A stretch of 64,000 nt of DNA from Trichormus sp. NMC-1 (GTDB taxonomy: Bacteria; Cyanobacteriota; Cyanobacteriia; Cyanobacteriales; Nostocaceae), in assembly GCF_001858025.1 (NCBI RefSeq), contig NZ_LZQD01000001.1, positions 1,068,737 through 1,132,736 of the forward strand, in the 5' to 3' direction. The notes under the pieces are model-generated. The model had not been told where the DNA came from. It ran no database searches and saw only the letters and a list, made by a program, of their open reading frames with translations. This document shows positions 54,281 through 63,248 of this stretch, piece after piece; positions within the stretch are counted from its first letter, which is position 1, and the number at the start of each line of letters is the position of its first letter. Made by a program: the position numbers and the translations under genes.

Positions 54281-54825
54281 GCGCGGGCTTCCTGGATCAT
54301 AACTTTTTCTTCCATTCGCTCAAAGGCGGACATGGCGCTGCTGGTATTCATACCACTGACCATGCTTTGAAGTTGCTCTTGGGCTTTGGCGGTTGTAATC
54401 CGAGCCTTGAGCATTTCTTTCTTAGTCTTAGCTTCCGAAATTTTGCTCTCTAACTGGATTAAATTGCGTTTGATGGTATCTACCTGAGTAACTTGCTGAT
54501 CAAGGCTGGCTTTGAGAGCGATACTAGTTTCTGTGTAAGTCTTTTTGCGCTCCAAAGCTTGGCGTGCTAGGCTTTCATCACCTTTTTGGAGAGCTAGTTG
54601 GGCATTACGTTGCCATTTATTGATTTCATTTAGGGCATCATTGTACTGTTTCTCAGTGCGTTTTTGGGCAGCGATCGTTTGAGCAACGCCCTGACGCAAC
54701 TGCACCAAGTCTTCCTGCATTTCCAGGAGAGCTTGTTCCAGCATTTTTTCTGGATCTTCGGCTTTACTAATCAAATCGTTAACATTAGCACCAACTACTC
54801 GTTTAAGGCGATCAAATAATCCCAT
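54034..54825 (-). CDS. vipp1: Vipp1/IM30, PspA-family membrane-remodelling protein
   Basis: A 263-residue PspA/ESCRT-III-like protein: amphipathic helix 0 (MGLFDRLKRVVGANVNDLIS), then a long coiled coil (about 25-190; LLEMQEDLVQLRQGVAQTIA, AFERMEEKVMIQEARAQSMG) and a Pro/Thr-rich linker with a C-terminal helix (DRDLEALKKQLDQL) that marks Vipp1 rather than PspA. Vipp1 is needed for thylakoid upkeep and membrane stress. The 3' end lies in duplicated DNA. A PspA paralogue is encoded 158 bp upstream on the same strand. Confidence 0.9.
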   Translation of the reverse strand: MGLFDRLKRVVGANVNDLISKAEDPEKMLEQALLEMQEDLVQLRQGVAQTIAAQKRTEKQYNDALNEINKWQRNAQLALQKGDESLARQALERKKTYTETSIALKASLDQQVTQVDTIKRNLIQLESKISEAKTKKEMLKARITTAKAQEQLQSMVSGMNTSSAMSAFERMEEKVMIQEARAQSMGELASADLETQFAKLESGSDVDDELAALKASLAPAPEPKLLTPEQPSTASPTQPTSTAKPAEPVDRDLEALKKQLDQL

Positions 54826-54983
54826 AACTTTTTTTCCTTTTGAGGTTTACGCGCTTTGTTGGACAATTAGCTTTTTTACTGTTTAATAGCTACCTATTTC
54901 AATTTAATCTTTTCTGTTTGGCTTGGTATTCTCTCTCCATTCTGAATCATGATGCGATGAATCAGCCACATTAACTTTCAAAT

Positions 54984-55718
54984 TTATAATTCTGGACTTT
55001 TGGGTAACTCCTGTTCCTGTGTCAGCACCTGACTGGTTTCTGCTTCTGTGTTGTTTACCTCACCTAAAATCTGAGTTTTCATCACTGCCAGTTCAGCATC
55101 AATGTTATTCATAGATTTCAACTTAGCAAATCTTGTTTCCAGATCGTCACTACTGAGTTGAGAAATTGCTTCGGATTGCGCTTCCATCTGTAAAACTTTT
55201 TCTTCCATTCGTTCCCATGCATTCAAACTTGTTGTAGCAGAAACTCCCTTGAGCATTTCCTGAAGTTTATACGATGCTTCAGCAGAACGAGCGCGAGCAA
55301 TATACATATCTTTTTTGGTTTTTATCTCCACAATTTTCAACTCCATCGTCCGCATATCTTGTTTGAGCTTGCCTACCACATCTTTTTGCTGCTCTATTTG
55401 CTTAAACAGGGCTGTAGCAGTTTCTTGGTAAGCTTGGCGTTTTGTGAGAGCTTCCCGTGCTAGATGTTCACTACCCTGTTGCAGCGCTAGTTGGGCGCGG
55501 CGATACCATTCTTCAGCTTGGGATTGGGCGGCTGCGGCTTGGCGTTCGGTGCGTTTTTGAGTAGCGATCGCTCCAGCTACACCTTGCCGTAATTGCACCA
55601 AATTTTCCTGCATCTCCAGAAAGGTTTGTTCGAGAATTTTTTCCGGATCTTCTGTACTGCTGACCAAACTATTGAAATTAGCACGAATCACCCGCAGGAT
55701 ACGCTTCATCACTTCCAT
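54984..55718 (-). CDS. PspA/IM30 family paralogue
   Basis: A 244-residue coiled-coil protein related to the next gene. The start chosen is ATG 55716-55718 (MEVMKRILRVIRANFNSLV), which lines up with MGLLDRILRVIRAN in relatives; ATG 55707-55709 is possible and an open frame to 55784 is not needed. Core: EDPEKILEQTFLEMQENLVQ, AWERMEEKVLQMEAQSEAIS. It lacks the Vipp1 C-terminal helix and ends in an acidic tail. It probably coats or remodels membranes with or beside Vipp1. Tandem pspA-vipp1 genes occur in other cyanobacteria. Confidence 0.85.
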   Translation of the reverse strand: MEVMKRILRVIRANFNSLVSSTEDPEKILEQTFLEMQENLVQLRQGVAGAIATQKRTERQAAAAQSQAEEWYRRAQLALQQGSEHLAREALTKRQAYQETATALFKQIEQQKDVVGKLKQDMRTMELKIVEIKTKKDMYIARARSAEASYKLQEMLKGVSATTSLNAWERMEEKVLQMEAQSEAISQLSSDDLETRFAKLKSMNNIDAELAVMKTQILGEVNNTEAETSQVLTQEQELPKSPEL

Positions 55719-55837
55719 CTTGGCTTTGCTCCATTCACTTTTTGCCAGCTGCTGCTCCCTCAATTGAAGAAGACACGGGGACACGGGGATAATCTCTCCG
55801 CGTCACCGCGTCTCCCCATCTGAAGCGTCCTCTTCGG

Positions 55838-57016
55838 TCATTGCTGTACGCGGGCTTGAATTCCATTTGCCTGTAGCTGCTGCAACCTCTGTTTTACTTC
55901 ATCTTTGGTCTTCAATGCACCTAAATAAATATACTTTTGGTTAGGAGATAAATAAGCATCAGGAACAACTTGCTGCGCCTTAGCTAAAGCACCATCTCCT
56001 TTATTATCAATTACTACATAATAGAATCCATCCGCTGACGGTTTAATTTCTGCATTTGCTGCTATTGAGGTTTCTGGTTTCTGAATCTCAGGTATGGGTG
56101 TAACAAGAGGAACTGAAGTGAGGGGGGGAACTGGTTTTAGGGATGGTTGGATAGTGATAGGTTTAGGTATTATTGTCGGAGTTGATTGAACTTTCGGTTT
56201 TAAAGCGACAACATCATTAGGATCTCTCACCTTGGGAAATTCACGAGCAGCTAAATCAGGATATTTCGGTATAGAGGTGATTTCTGGAACTGCTACAGGT
56301 TGGGCATTATTAATTTCTTGAGGGTTTTGAGCAGGTGGCAAAGAACTGTTATTAAAAAATTTACCTATATTCAACTGTGGCCAAGTTTTGGGATTCAGGA
56401 CGACATAGCCTAACATCAGGCTGGCTAATAATAGCAGCAACATAATGCCCAAAGGAGACAGTAGACTGTCGCTGACAGGACTAGATTTCTTGGGTTGTGG
56501 TGGTTTTTCTTTCAGACTCCGCAGCAGTGCTTCACTAGATTCTAAATAGTCATCTGGGTGTTGGGGAGGATCTTCTTCTGTGGGCAGGATATTTTCGCTT
56601 TCAGCAGCCTGAATTTTGGTGGTAACTATACTACTGCTGAGGGATTTTGGCGCTGGTGGAATTGGGGTTTGGGGAGACTCTGGTAGAGGAGACATCAGGA
56701 GATGATTTAGCTCCGGGGTGTCTTCCTCTGCTGGTTTTTCCCAAGAAATTGCGCTAGTGTTGATTTCGGCTACAGATGGCTGAGTGTTTCCCACTGTGGC
56801 AGTCATAGCCTTTAGCTGTGGGGATGGGTTAGTACTATAAGTTTCTGTACTGAACTGTTTCGACTGCCTCAATACATTGCGTGTGCGTCGGTATCTGGTT
56901 AACTCTTGATCTAGCTGCACTTCTAAACTAGCCAGTGATAAAGCTAGTGCAGGCTTTAAGCCTGGTGTTTTTTTAGACGATGGACTGCCGGAATCGATGA
57001 TGGGATTTTGACTCAT
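55838..57016 (-). CDS. Membrane-anchored protein with SPOR-like C-terminal domain
   Basis: A 392-residue protein from ATG 57014-57016 (a GTG two codons earlier is possible). N-terminal cytoplasmic part to about 190 with ASLEVQLDQELTRYRRTRN, a conserved start in cyanobacterial proteins, and Pro/Ser-rich linkers; one membrane helix (about 192-212, LGIMLLLLLASLMLGYVVLN); Pro-rich periplasmic linker; C-terminal ~70 residues (FYYVVIDNKGDGALAKAQQV, PDAYLSPNQKYIYLGALKTK) like a SPOR fold, which binds denuded peptidoglycan at division sites. Function is unproven. Divergent from the DUF721 gene. Confidence 0.6.
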   Translation of the reverse strand: MSQNPIIDSGSPSSKKTPGLKPALALSLASLEVQLDQELTRYRRTRNVLRQSKQFSTETYSTNPSPQLKAMTATVGNTQPSVAEINTSAISWEKPAEEDTPELNHLLMSPLPESPQTPIPPAPKSLSSSIVTTKIQAAESENILPTEEDPPQHPDDYLESSEALLRSLKEKPPQPKKSSPVSDSLLSPLGIMLLLLLASLMLGYVVLNPKTWPQLNIGKFFNNSSLPPAQNPQEINNAQPVAVPEITSIPKYPDLAAREFPKVRDPNDVVALKPKVQSTPTIIPKPITIQPSLKPVPPLTSVPLVTPIPEIQKPETSIAANAEIKPSADGFYYVVIDNKGDGALAKAQQVVPDAYLSPNQKYIYLGALKTKDEVKQRLQQLQANGIQARVQQ

Positions 57017-57097
57017 TGCCACTGTGCCTGAAACGAAGACTGCTGGATGAATTTTAGTTGATTTGAGAATTAAGCTAAATTTTTGCTCTTTTGAACA

Positions 57098-57649
57098 ATG
57101 TCGTTGAAATCAGTTAATAGTATTTTAGGCATTCTGGAACAAGAAGCCAAATGGCAACAGCAACCGTTTCAACTTTTGCTCAAATCTTGGGGAGACGTTG
57201 TTGGTACTGTGGTTGCTGCCCAAACTCGGCCTTTGTCAATTCAACGTGATGTTTTGTGGGTGGCAACTGCTAGTGCTGCTTGGGCGCAGAATTTGACTTT
57301 TGGACGCAAAACTATACTTTTGAAATTAAATCAAAAGCTACCTATGGCTTTGATTGATATCCGCTTCTCTACTGCTGAGTGGAAGATCTCGCCGATTACA
57401 CCAAAACCACAGACTGTTACACCTCAAGAACATCCTAGTTATTTAGGGGCGAGAATTGGTGATTTTGCGGTTAAAACCTCTGTTAACAATGCTAATGCTG
57501 CTTTTGAGGATTGGGCGAGGGTGAGGCAAGAGCGATCGCAAGGTTTGCCCTTTTGTCCTCATTGTCAATGTCCCACGCCACCAGGTGAACTCCAGCGCTG
57601 GGGTGTTTGTTCTCCCTGTGCCGCCAAGCAGTCGTCAAATACGTTTTAG
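57098..57649 (+). CDS. DUF721 / DciA-like protein with C-terminal Cys pairs
   Basis: A 183-residue protein. Residues about 5-105 are DUF721 (LLLKSWGDVVGTVVAAQTRP, LWVATASAAWAQNLTFGRKT), the fold of DciA, which helps load the replicative helicase in many bacteria. The C-terminus has a CxxC...CxxC zinc-ribbon-like module (FCPHCQCPTPPGELQRW, CSPCAAK). Whether it is the helicase loader here is inference. Start ATG 57098; it is divergent from the SPOR-like gene with only 81 bp between starts. Confidence 0.7.
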   Translation: MSLKSVNSILGILEQEAKWQQQPFQLLLKSWGDVVGTVVAAQTRPLSIQRDVLWVATASAAWAQNLTFGRKTILLKLNQKLPMALIDIRFSTAEWKISPITPKPQTVTPQEHPSYLGARIGDFAVKTSVNNANAAFEDWARVRQERSQGLPFCPHCQCPTPPGELQRWGVCSPCAAKQSSNTF

Positions 57650-58030
57650 AATAAATTCATCCAATTTTTTGCGAACAGACTAAAATTATCTGCTACTATA
57701 TCCATCCCTGTTTAAGGATAAATACTAATTTAGGTCATATAAAGTGATTTTAGTCTGTCTCAAGGATGAGTTGAAAATCCTAGTGAAATGTAAAATTAGA
57801 GTTTTAGCCTTGATCCCCAATCAGTTTTAGTTAAATCTTTGTATGTGAACACTCCCATAATCATTTACAAATATAACAAGATTATAAAGACATCCTAAAG
57901 TTTATTTACCTACAAAAATGGCTGGAACCCAGATAAAATAATCACTTGTCGGCTTTGATCCCCGTTTTGTAATAGAAGGAAAATATTAAGTGTGAAAGTT
58001 AGCCCTAAATGACACTAAAGATGAACCCAA
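57650..58030. other. Gap of about 380 bp with no gene seen
   Basis: AT-rich. I find no open frame with a credible start, no clear hairpin terminator and no known regulatory box. It should include the promoter of the small Cys-rich gene at 58031. Confidence 0.5.
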
Positions 58031-58345
58031 ATGAAACCTATTAAACATTTAACATCTGCCTGTCGATATTGCCGTCATTACCAGCCAGAGGGTCGTCGCG
58101 GTGGAATGTGTCAACAGTTAGGCGCACCAGTGCAAGCCTGTTGGAAAGCGTGTCCTTTAGCTCTACCTGCTTTTGCTCCTTCCTGGGAAACTTTAGAAGA
58201 TGCTTGGAGTTTACCGGTAGCACAACCGCTGGTATCGGCTTCTCACACTATAAATTCAGATTTAGACAATCTTGCACTTCCTCCTGTGGAGGTAGCACCT
58301 ACTTGTTCAACACAAGAGGTAGCAGCCAAGGCAATCCTCATTTAA
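58031..58345 (+). CDS. Small Cys-rich conserved hypothetical protein
   Basis: A 104-residue protein that I do not recognise by function. The first 50 residues contain a compact set of Cys and His: CRYCRHYQPEGRRGGMCQQL and VQACWKACPLA (five Cys, CxxC plus CxxxC), suggesting a zinc or Fe-S site, followed by FAPSWETLEDAW. The rest is low-complexity (Ala, Ser, Pro). The Cys-rich part looks conserved and the tail variable. It stands alone; the convergent menB gene follows across a hairpin. Confidence 0.65.
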   Translation: MKPIKHLTSACRYCRHYQPEGRRGGMCQQLGAPVQACWKACPLALPAFAPSWETLEDAWSLPVAQPLVSASHTINSDLDNLALPPVEVAPTCSTQEVAAKAILI

Positions 58346-58436
58346 CTACCCATCATTACTGTAATAAATTTTTTGTTCACTTAACATAATATTTGATTTT
58401 AAATTTTTGATCCGGTCAAAGTTAATATCAACAAAT

Positions 58437-58464
58437 ATCGCACCTTGTCGTAAGGTGCGATTTT
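58437..58464 (+). terminator. Hairpin terminator between convergent genes
   Basis: TCGCACCTT, loop GTCGT, AAGGTGCGA, then TTTT. Lies between the small Cys-rich gene and the end of menB. Confidence 0.7.
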
Positions 58465-58473
58465 AAACAATTT

Positions 58474-59307
58474 TTAAGGCAACCAAGGAAAATCCCGAAA
58501 ATTCGGAGGACGTTTTTCTAAAAATGCTTGTTTTCCCTCTGCTCCTTCTTCTGTCATGTAATAGAGGAGGGTAGCGTTACCGGCAAGTTCTTGTAAACCA
58601 GCTTGTCCGTCACAGTCAGCGTTAAATGCTGATTTTAGACAACGAATGGCAATGGGGCTTTTTTCTAAAATTTCTTGCGCCCATTGTATACCTTCTGTTT
58701 CTAGTTGTTCTACAGGAACGACGGTATTAACTAAACCCATTTCTAAGGCTTGTTCGGCATTATATTGACGACAGAGGAACCATATTTCTCTGGCTTTTTT
58801 TTGTCCGACGATTCTAGCTAAATAACTTGCACCAAAACCACCATCAAAACTGCCAACTTTGGGGCCTGTTTGTCCAAAAATGGCGTTATCAGCGGCAATA
58901 GTCAAGTCACAAATTAAATGTAAAACATGGCCTCCACCAATAGCATAGCCAGCAACTAGGGCAATGACTACTTTGGGCATGGAACGAATGAGACGCTGTA
59001 AGTCTAAGACGTTTAAACGGGGAATGCCTGCGTCATCTACATAGCCGGCTTGTCCGCGTACACTTTGATCACCACCTGAACAGAAGGCGTATTTACCGTC
59101 TGTGTGGGGGCCAGCACCCGTAAATAGAACTACTCCAATACTGGTATCTTCACGAGCGTCCCAAAAGGCTTCGTATAGTTCAAATACGGTTTTAGGACGG
59201 AAAGCGTTACGTTTGTGGGGACGGTTGATGGTGATTTTGGCGATACCATCGGCTTTTTGATAGATGATGTCTTCGTAGGTTTTGACGGTTTTCCAGTCGA
59301 TTTGCAT
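58474..59307 (-). CDS. menB: 1,4-dihydroxy-2-naphthoyl-CoA synthase
   Basis: A 277-residue crotonase-family enzyme closing the naphthoquinone ring in phylloquinone synthesis. Seen: [20 protein letters not shown], oxyanion-hole motifs [12 protein letters not shown] and [40 protein letters not shown], and the end [20 protein letters not shown], all characteristic of MenB. Full length. It complements menD at 45.2 kb. Confidence 0.95.
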   Translation of the reverse strand: MQIDWKTVKTYEDIIYQKADGIAKITINRPHKRNAFRPKTVFELYEAFWDAREDTSIGVVLFTGAGPHTDGKYAFCSGGDQSVRGQAGYVDDAGIPRLNVLDLQRLIRSMPKVVIALVAGYAIGGGHVLHLICDLTIAADNAIFGQTGPKVGSFDGGFGASYLARIVGQKKAREIWFLCRQYNAEQALEMGLVNTVVPVEQLETEGIQWAQEILEKSPIAIRCLKSAFNADCDGQAGLQELAGNATLLYYMTEEGAEGKQAFLEKRPPNFRDFPWLP

Positions 59308-59332
59308 GGTTATAAGTAGGTGGGCGTTAAAA

Positions 59333-59381
59333 ATTGTCGTTGGGGCAAGGGAACAGGGAATAGGGAACAGGGAACAGGAAG
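59333..59381. repeat. GGGAACAGG tandem motif
   Basis: GGGAACAGGGAATAGGGAAC followed by AGGGAACAGG: short tandem repeat of the STRR kind next to the methyltransferase fragment. Confidence 0.75.
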
Positions 59382-59407
59382 AGAGCTTTGGGCGATTTTA
59401 CTTTTCT

Positions 59408-59530
59408 TCACATACCTTTAAATTTTTCTGTTAACCTACTTACACAGTCATATCCTGCTTTTTCAAAGCCTAATCTAAAACCTCCAATACCTGCGAAGAG
59501 ATCAGCAAATTTAAGTTTAAATTTTTCCAT
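59408..59530 (-). pseudogene. N-terminal fragment of a DNA (cytosine-5) methyltransferase
   Basis: From ATG 59528-59530 the strand reads MEKFKLKFADLFAGIGGFRL, GFEKAGYDCV, then unrelated residues and a stop after 40 codons. FADLFAGIGGFRLGFEKAGYxCV is motif I (AdoMet binding) of C5 methyltransferases. The PC catalytic loop and target recognition domain are absent, and a repeat lies just downstream. A truncated restriction-modification or orphan methylase gene. Confidence 0.8.
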
Positions 59531-60074
59531 AAAAAATCAGTCAAATAGTATTTTATACAAAGAGATTTAGTATTATAGCAAAGTTGAGGACAACATCGTC
59601 AAAAGTAGAAATCATTTGGTATATTTATCCACTCAGTTTCAGGAGCTACAATAATCCTCAACAGCACTGTATCAATTCCATTTTGGTGAGACGCTCACCG
59701 AATACAAAATATTAATTAAATATAAAAATACACATTTTGTAACTTGGGCTACAGTTTTTCCTATCTGGTAGCGCTTGAATACAAAAACAACTAATTTTTC
59801 TAACAAGAGGAAAAACAAGACTATCTCAAGGATAAAGTGATAGGGATCACCATAAAACTAAGAAATAGTTACAATCAAGTAAATTTATATATCTGAAGTG
59901 TGATGACAAAAACTATAAGATTTATGATAGTAAATGTAAATATCAATATCAATTTTTTTCACTGTTAAAGTTTCTTAAAAAGAATTAGCCGATATTACGG
60001 CTGAAATATTGACCGACGAAAGATTCTTTTTTTTTCAAATTTTCTAAAGTTTTATTAAATCCAGGGGTTTTAAA
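59531..60074. other. AT-rich gap of about 540 bp
   Basis: No gene, terminator or known element recognised. It probably holds the promoter and a long leader of the small zinc-ribbon gene at 60075; the sequence close to the start (ATCCAGGGGTTTTAAA) gives AGGGG as a weak binding site. Confidence 0.45.
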
Positions 60075-60254
60075 ATGCACGTATCACAAAAGATTCACTG
60101 CCCAAATTGCGGTAGTTCAGCTGAACGTCACTATATTGCTGAGAGTCAAGTCACAAGAACACAATGCCCAAGCTGTGATTATTTGATGATCACCTGCACT
60201 CGGACTGGTAAAGTAATTGAGGCTTATGCCCCAGGCATTTACGCCAAAAGATAG
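60075..60254 (+). CDS. Small zinc-ribbon protein (59 residues)
   Basis: A short gene: ATG at 60075, stop TAG 60252-60254. Two Cys pairs (CPNCGSSAERHY at 9-12 and CPSCDYLMITC at 31-34) make a CxxC-x18-CxxC zinc ribbon of nearly the whole protein. Similar ~60-residue proteins are common in cyanobacteria and are sometimes mislabelled as a PriA helicase piece. Function unknown, perhaps nucleic-acid or protein binding. Codon use and the clean frame support it as real. Confidence 0.75.
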   Translation: MHVSQKIHCPNCGSSAERHYIAESQVTRTQCPSCDYLMITCTRTGKVIEAYAPGIYAKR

Positions 60255-60356
60255 GGGATTGAGAATTGGGGACTGGGAAAAATTAAGATATTACCTTCTT
60301 GCTTCTTGCTTCTTACTCCTATTACCTGTCATCTGTCACCTGTCATCTGTCATCTG

Positions 60357-61427
60357 TCACCTTTTACTTGTTCTTAATTGTCCACAAGCTGCATCAGCTT
60401 CTAAACCGCGAGAATAACGGACACTAACAGCAGTATTTTGTTGTTGGAGAACGTTAACAAAGGCTTGAATGCGATCGCGGTTTGGTCTTTTGTAATCTAC
60501 TTCTTCAATGGGATTATAGGGAATCAAGTTGACATGACTTTGAAAACCTCGCAGGCGTTTTGATAGTTCTAAAGCGTGTTCTGGTAAATCATTCACCCCA
60601 GCTAAGAGGATGTATTCAAAGGTAACTCTGCGTCCTGTAATTTCTACATATTCTCGACATTCGTCCAGTAAATCTTCTATGGGGTAGGGTTTAGCACTGG
60701 GGATGAGTTGTTCACGTAGTTCTTGGTTTGGTGCGTGGAGACTGACAGCGAGGGTAACTTGTAATAGGTGTTCGGCTAGTTGACGAATGCGATCGCGGAT
60801 GCCTACAGTAGAAACAGTCAGCGATCGCGCTCCTATTCCCACATCTTGATTAATAGACTTTAGCGCAGAGATGACATTTTCCGTATTCAGCAACGGTTCA
60901 CCCATCCCCATAAACACCACATTACTTACCCGTTCCTGAAAATCTTCTTGCACAGTCAAAACTTGATCAACAATTTCTGCACAGCTAAGATTACGCTTAT
61001 AACCACCTTTACCAGTAGCGCAGAAATCACAAGCCATCGGACAACCAACTTGAGTAGAAACACAGACTGTTAAGCGCTTCTCGCTAGGTATACCCACGGT
61101 TTCCACAATTTCGCCATCTGCAAGCTTGAGCAAATATTTTACTGTATCATCAGGAGCAACAGAACGGTAATGTAGAGTTGAGCGGCCAATGGGGACATCT
61201 GCAACTTGTGTGCGCCAATTTTTCGGGAAGACAGAAATATCAGCGAGCGATCGCACTCCCTTATTATAAATCCAATCATGCAATTGCTTTCCCCGATAAC
61301 CAGGCTGCCCCTGTTGCTGCACCCAAGCAGTTAACTCCCCTACCGAAGCACCGAGGAGGGGGGGAATAAGTTCAGATTTTTCGGAATTGGGTGAATCTAC
61401 TGGAGATACAAACGGTGTAGCAGACAT
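60357..61427 (-). CDS. rlmN: Dual-specificity 23S rRNA/tRNA adenine-C2 methyltransferase
   Basis: A 356-residue radical-SAM enzyme making 2-methyladenosine at A2503 of 23S rRNA and A37 of some tRNAs. Seen: N-terminal helical domain ([19 protein letters not shown]), cluster motif [19 protein letters not shown] (CxxxCxxC), [12 protein letters not shown], the mechanistic Cys near the end ([10 protein letters not shown]), and [17 protein letters not shown]. Complete. A Pro/Ser-rich N-terminus precedes the domain. Confidence 0.95.
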   Translation of the reverse strand: MSATPFVSPVDSPNSEKSELIPPLLGASVGELTAWVQQQGQPGYRGKQLHDWIYNKGVRSLADISVFPKNWRTQVADVPIGRSTLHYRSVAPDDTVKYLLKLADGEIVETVGIPSEKRLTVCVSTQVGCPMACDFCATGKGGYKRNLSCAEIVDQVLTVQEDFQERVSNVVFMGMGEPLLNTENVISALKSINQDVGIGARSLTVSTVGIRDRIRQLAEHLLQVTLAVSLHAPNQELREQLIPSAKPYPIEDLLDECREYVEITGRRVTFEYILLAGVNDLPEHALELSKRLRGFQSHVNLIPYNPIEEVDYKRPNRDRIQAFVNVLQQQNTAVSVRYSRGLEADAACGQLRTSKR

Positions 61428-61445
61428 AAAAAATCACGAATTGAT

Positions 61446-61620
61446 GCTGGATCTCTATCCTACACCTGTCAAAATAATTCGTAATTGATAATTCGTAATT
61501 CGTAATTACAATCAGTGTCTTAGCCTGATATATCAAGAGCTTTAGATGGTGCGTTACGCTGCGCTCTAAGCGTAGCCATGCCCGCAGGGCTTTACACACC
61601 CTACTAATACTTAGATTATT
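61446..61620. repeat. Dispersed repeats between rlmN and the MIF-like gene
   Basis: TTCGTAATTGATAATTCGTA plus ATTCGTAATTACA (61479-61508), then a GGTGCGTTACGCTGCG element with a CTAAGCGTAGCCATGCCCGC motif (61552-61605), both common cyanobacterial small repeats. Confidence 0.65.
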
Positions 61621-61645
61621 TCAAAATTGAAATCGGATTCCTTTA

Positions 61646-61999
61646 TCAACCAAAAGTTGTGCTATTCCAACCCCACATTGCACCTTTAGCATCTGCAAAT
61701 TCTATGTAAATTCGATTTTTTGGTATACCCAAAACTTGGTTAATTTGCTGGCAAAAATCCTGGCTCATAGCTGCGGTTTGCTCAGGCTTCATTGTGCCAA
61801 CACTTTTAATTTCAATATAGCAAACTGGGTCAGTAGTTCCGCCAAAAGTCATAGGAATTTCTGGCTCAAAAGCCGTCATCACATAAGATTCTTGTTTACC
61901 TGTGTGTTTAGCTAATTTAGCTGACAGATTTTTGAGCATTGACTGAATTACAGTTGCTTCAGGAGCAGCTACAGAAGTTTGGACTTTAATTAATGGCAT
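61646..61999 (-). CDS. MIF-like phenylpyruvate tautomerase family protein
   Basis: A 117-residue protein of the macrophage-migration-inhibitory-factor fold. Pro2 (MPLIKVQTSV), the tautomerase catalytic base, is present; other landmarks are GKQESYVMTAFEP, SVGTMKPEQTAAMSQDFCQQ and IYIEFADAKGAMWGWNSTTFG split at the end of the family. Bacterial homologues tautomerise phenylpyruvate-like substrates in vitro; physiological role unknown. Cytoplasmic trimer expected. Monocistronic. Confidence 0.88.
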   Translation of the reverse strand: MPLIKVQTSVAAPEATVIQSMLKNLSAKLAKHTGKQESYVMTAFEPEIPMTFGGTTDPVCYIEIKSVGTMKPEQTAAMSQDFCQQINQVLGIPKNRIYIEFADAKGAMWGWNSTTFG

Positions 62000-62004
62000 A
62001 ATAG

Positions 62005-62046
62005 GAACTTGAAAATTTGAACTTGAAAATTTGAACTTGAAAATCT
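62005..62046. repeat. 14-bp tandem repeat, three units
   Basis: GAACTTGAAAATTT twice and GAACTTGAAAATCT once, directly before the MIF-like gene start (its leader), so unit number could change the spacing of its promoter. Confidence 0.85.
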
Positions 62047-62105
62047 AAAATTGCTAACCCAAATAGTAGCAATGGTGCTATTAATTTTACCTTTCTCTTT
62101 CTTAT

Positions 62106-62903
62106 TTAGTGATGAGATGAGCGAAATAAATGATTATGTTCAGGATGGTATAAACGAGAGCGACCGGTTGCTGGTAAAAGTGCAGGACTAATTATATAAA
62201 GTGTAGTCCGTAGTAATTGTTCTTCATGGGTACAACTAGCCATTTCCTCTAGTGGGACAACTCGGATTTTTTCATCAGGCCACCCGACACGAAAACAAAT
62301 CGCTACTTGAGTTTGTGCTGGGTAATGTTCTAGTAGTTTAGCTTGAGCCTCGACAACATGACGCGCACTGAGGTACAAGCAGAGACTAGCTTGATGTGCT
62401 GCTAGGCTGGCTAATTCTTCTGTAGCGGGAACCTCTGTGCGTCCACTAATGCGAGTCAGGATGATAGTTTGTACTAACCCAGGGATAGTTAATTCGATTT
62501 TCAGTTTAGCAGCTGCGGCTTGAAAGGCACTGATACCAGGGATGACTTCAAAAGGAATATTAGCTGCGGCTAAAAGCTGCATTTGTTCGTGGATAGCACT
62601 GTAGAGACTAGGATCTCCCGAATGAAGACGAACCACAGATTTGTGCGATCGCACTCCCTCAATCATAATCGGCAAAATCTCTTCTAAAGTCTGATTTGCT
62701 GTTTGAATTATCTCAGCATCTTGACGACAAATATCTAAAATCTGTGTTGGTACTAAGGAATCAGCAAATAAAATCACATCAGCCATAGCCAGCAGTTTGT
62801 GAGCCTTAACCGTTAATAAATCAGGATCTCCGGGTCCTGCACCCACAATATAGACGGCTGATTCTAGGCAATCTAACTTAGTTTTATCACTCAAATTACT
62901 CAT
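62106..62903 (-). CDS. cobM: Precorrin-4 C11-methyltransferase
   Basis: A 265-residue AdoMet-dependent tetrapyrrole methyltransferase of cobalamin synthesis. Seen: VYIVGAGPGDPDLLTVKAHK, ADSLVPTQIL, VVRLHSGDPSLYSAIHEQMQ, EVIPGISAFQAAAAKLKIEL, TIILTRISGRTEVPA. The SGDPSLYSAI motif and ADSLVP distinguish CobM/CbiF from CobI and CobJ. No cobalamin riboswitch was seen upstream. Other cob genes are not in the window. Confidence 0.9.
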   Translation of the reverse strand: MSNLSDKTKLDCLESAVYIVGAGPGDPDLLTVKAHKLLAMADVILFADSLVPTQILDICRQDAEIIQTANQTLEEILPIMIEGVRSHKSVVRLHSGDPSLYSAIHEQMQLLAAANIPFEVIPGISAFQAAAAKLKIELTIPGLVQTIILTRISGRTEVPATEELASLAAHQASLCLYLSARHVVEAQAKLLEHYPAQTQVAICFRVGWPDEKIRVVPLEEMASCTHEEQLLRTTLYIISPALLPATGRSRLYHPEHNHLFRSSHH

Positions 62904-62928
62904 ATATTCATTTTTCTTCTACGAGATA

Positions 62929-62955
62929 CCCCGTGTTCAGCGAAGCAACACGGGG
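62929..62955. repeat. Hairpin CCCCGTGTT...AACACGGGG
   Basis: Nine-bp perfect stem with a CAGCGAAGC loop, just upstream of cobM. It is followed by GCGCCTCTGCGTGA (62989 on), a member of the CACGCAGAGGCGC repeat family. Confidence 0.75.
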
Positions 62956-63079
62956 AGCGGGCTAACCCTCCTGCACCGCTGGTTCACTGCGCCTCTGCGT
63001 GAAACAAAATCATACTCTTAATCAGCAACACCAAAAATTCTTTTGGCAAATCTTTCAGCACCTTTCCGGATTACCCCCT

Positions 63080-63155
63080 TTGACGTTGTAGAAAGAAATG
63101 GTAGATGCACCCTGGTTAAGCCCTAGAGAAAACTCTGGGGCATTTTTTATTTTTG
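63080..63155 (+). ncRNA. Possible small plus-strand RNA ending at a strong terminator
   Basis: The gap 62904-63248 lies between two minus-strand genes, yet contains a good plus-strand terminator (63120-63154): GCCCTAGAG, AAAA, CTCTGGGGC, then ATTTTTTATTTTT. A TTGACG at 63080-63085, 16 bp before TAGATG (63102-63107), could be a promoter, giving a very short transcript; the start may also lie further upstream. No open frame fits. It does not match a known RNA I can name. Confidence 0.4.
63120..63154 (+). terminator. Rho-independent terminator on the plus strand
   Basis: Nine-bp stem (one G-U pair) with an AAAA loop, followed by two T runs. On the minus strand it has no T run after the stem, so it does not serve lgt. 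Confidence 0.75.
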
Positions 63156-63248
63156 GGGACAGGAGGGAAAGAGCAAGGGAGCAGGGAGCAGAGGGGAGGA
63201 AAAGTCAAATGAATTGCAGAAATTTGGAAGTCCGTTAAGAATCAGTAT

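Noticed and set aside
62904-63248. Cobalamin riboswitch before cobM
   Set aside because: The B12-box core (GCCACTG-like) was not found; the gap holds small repeats and a plus-strand terminator.
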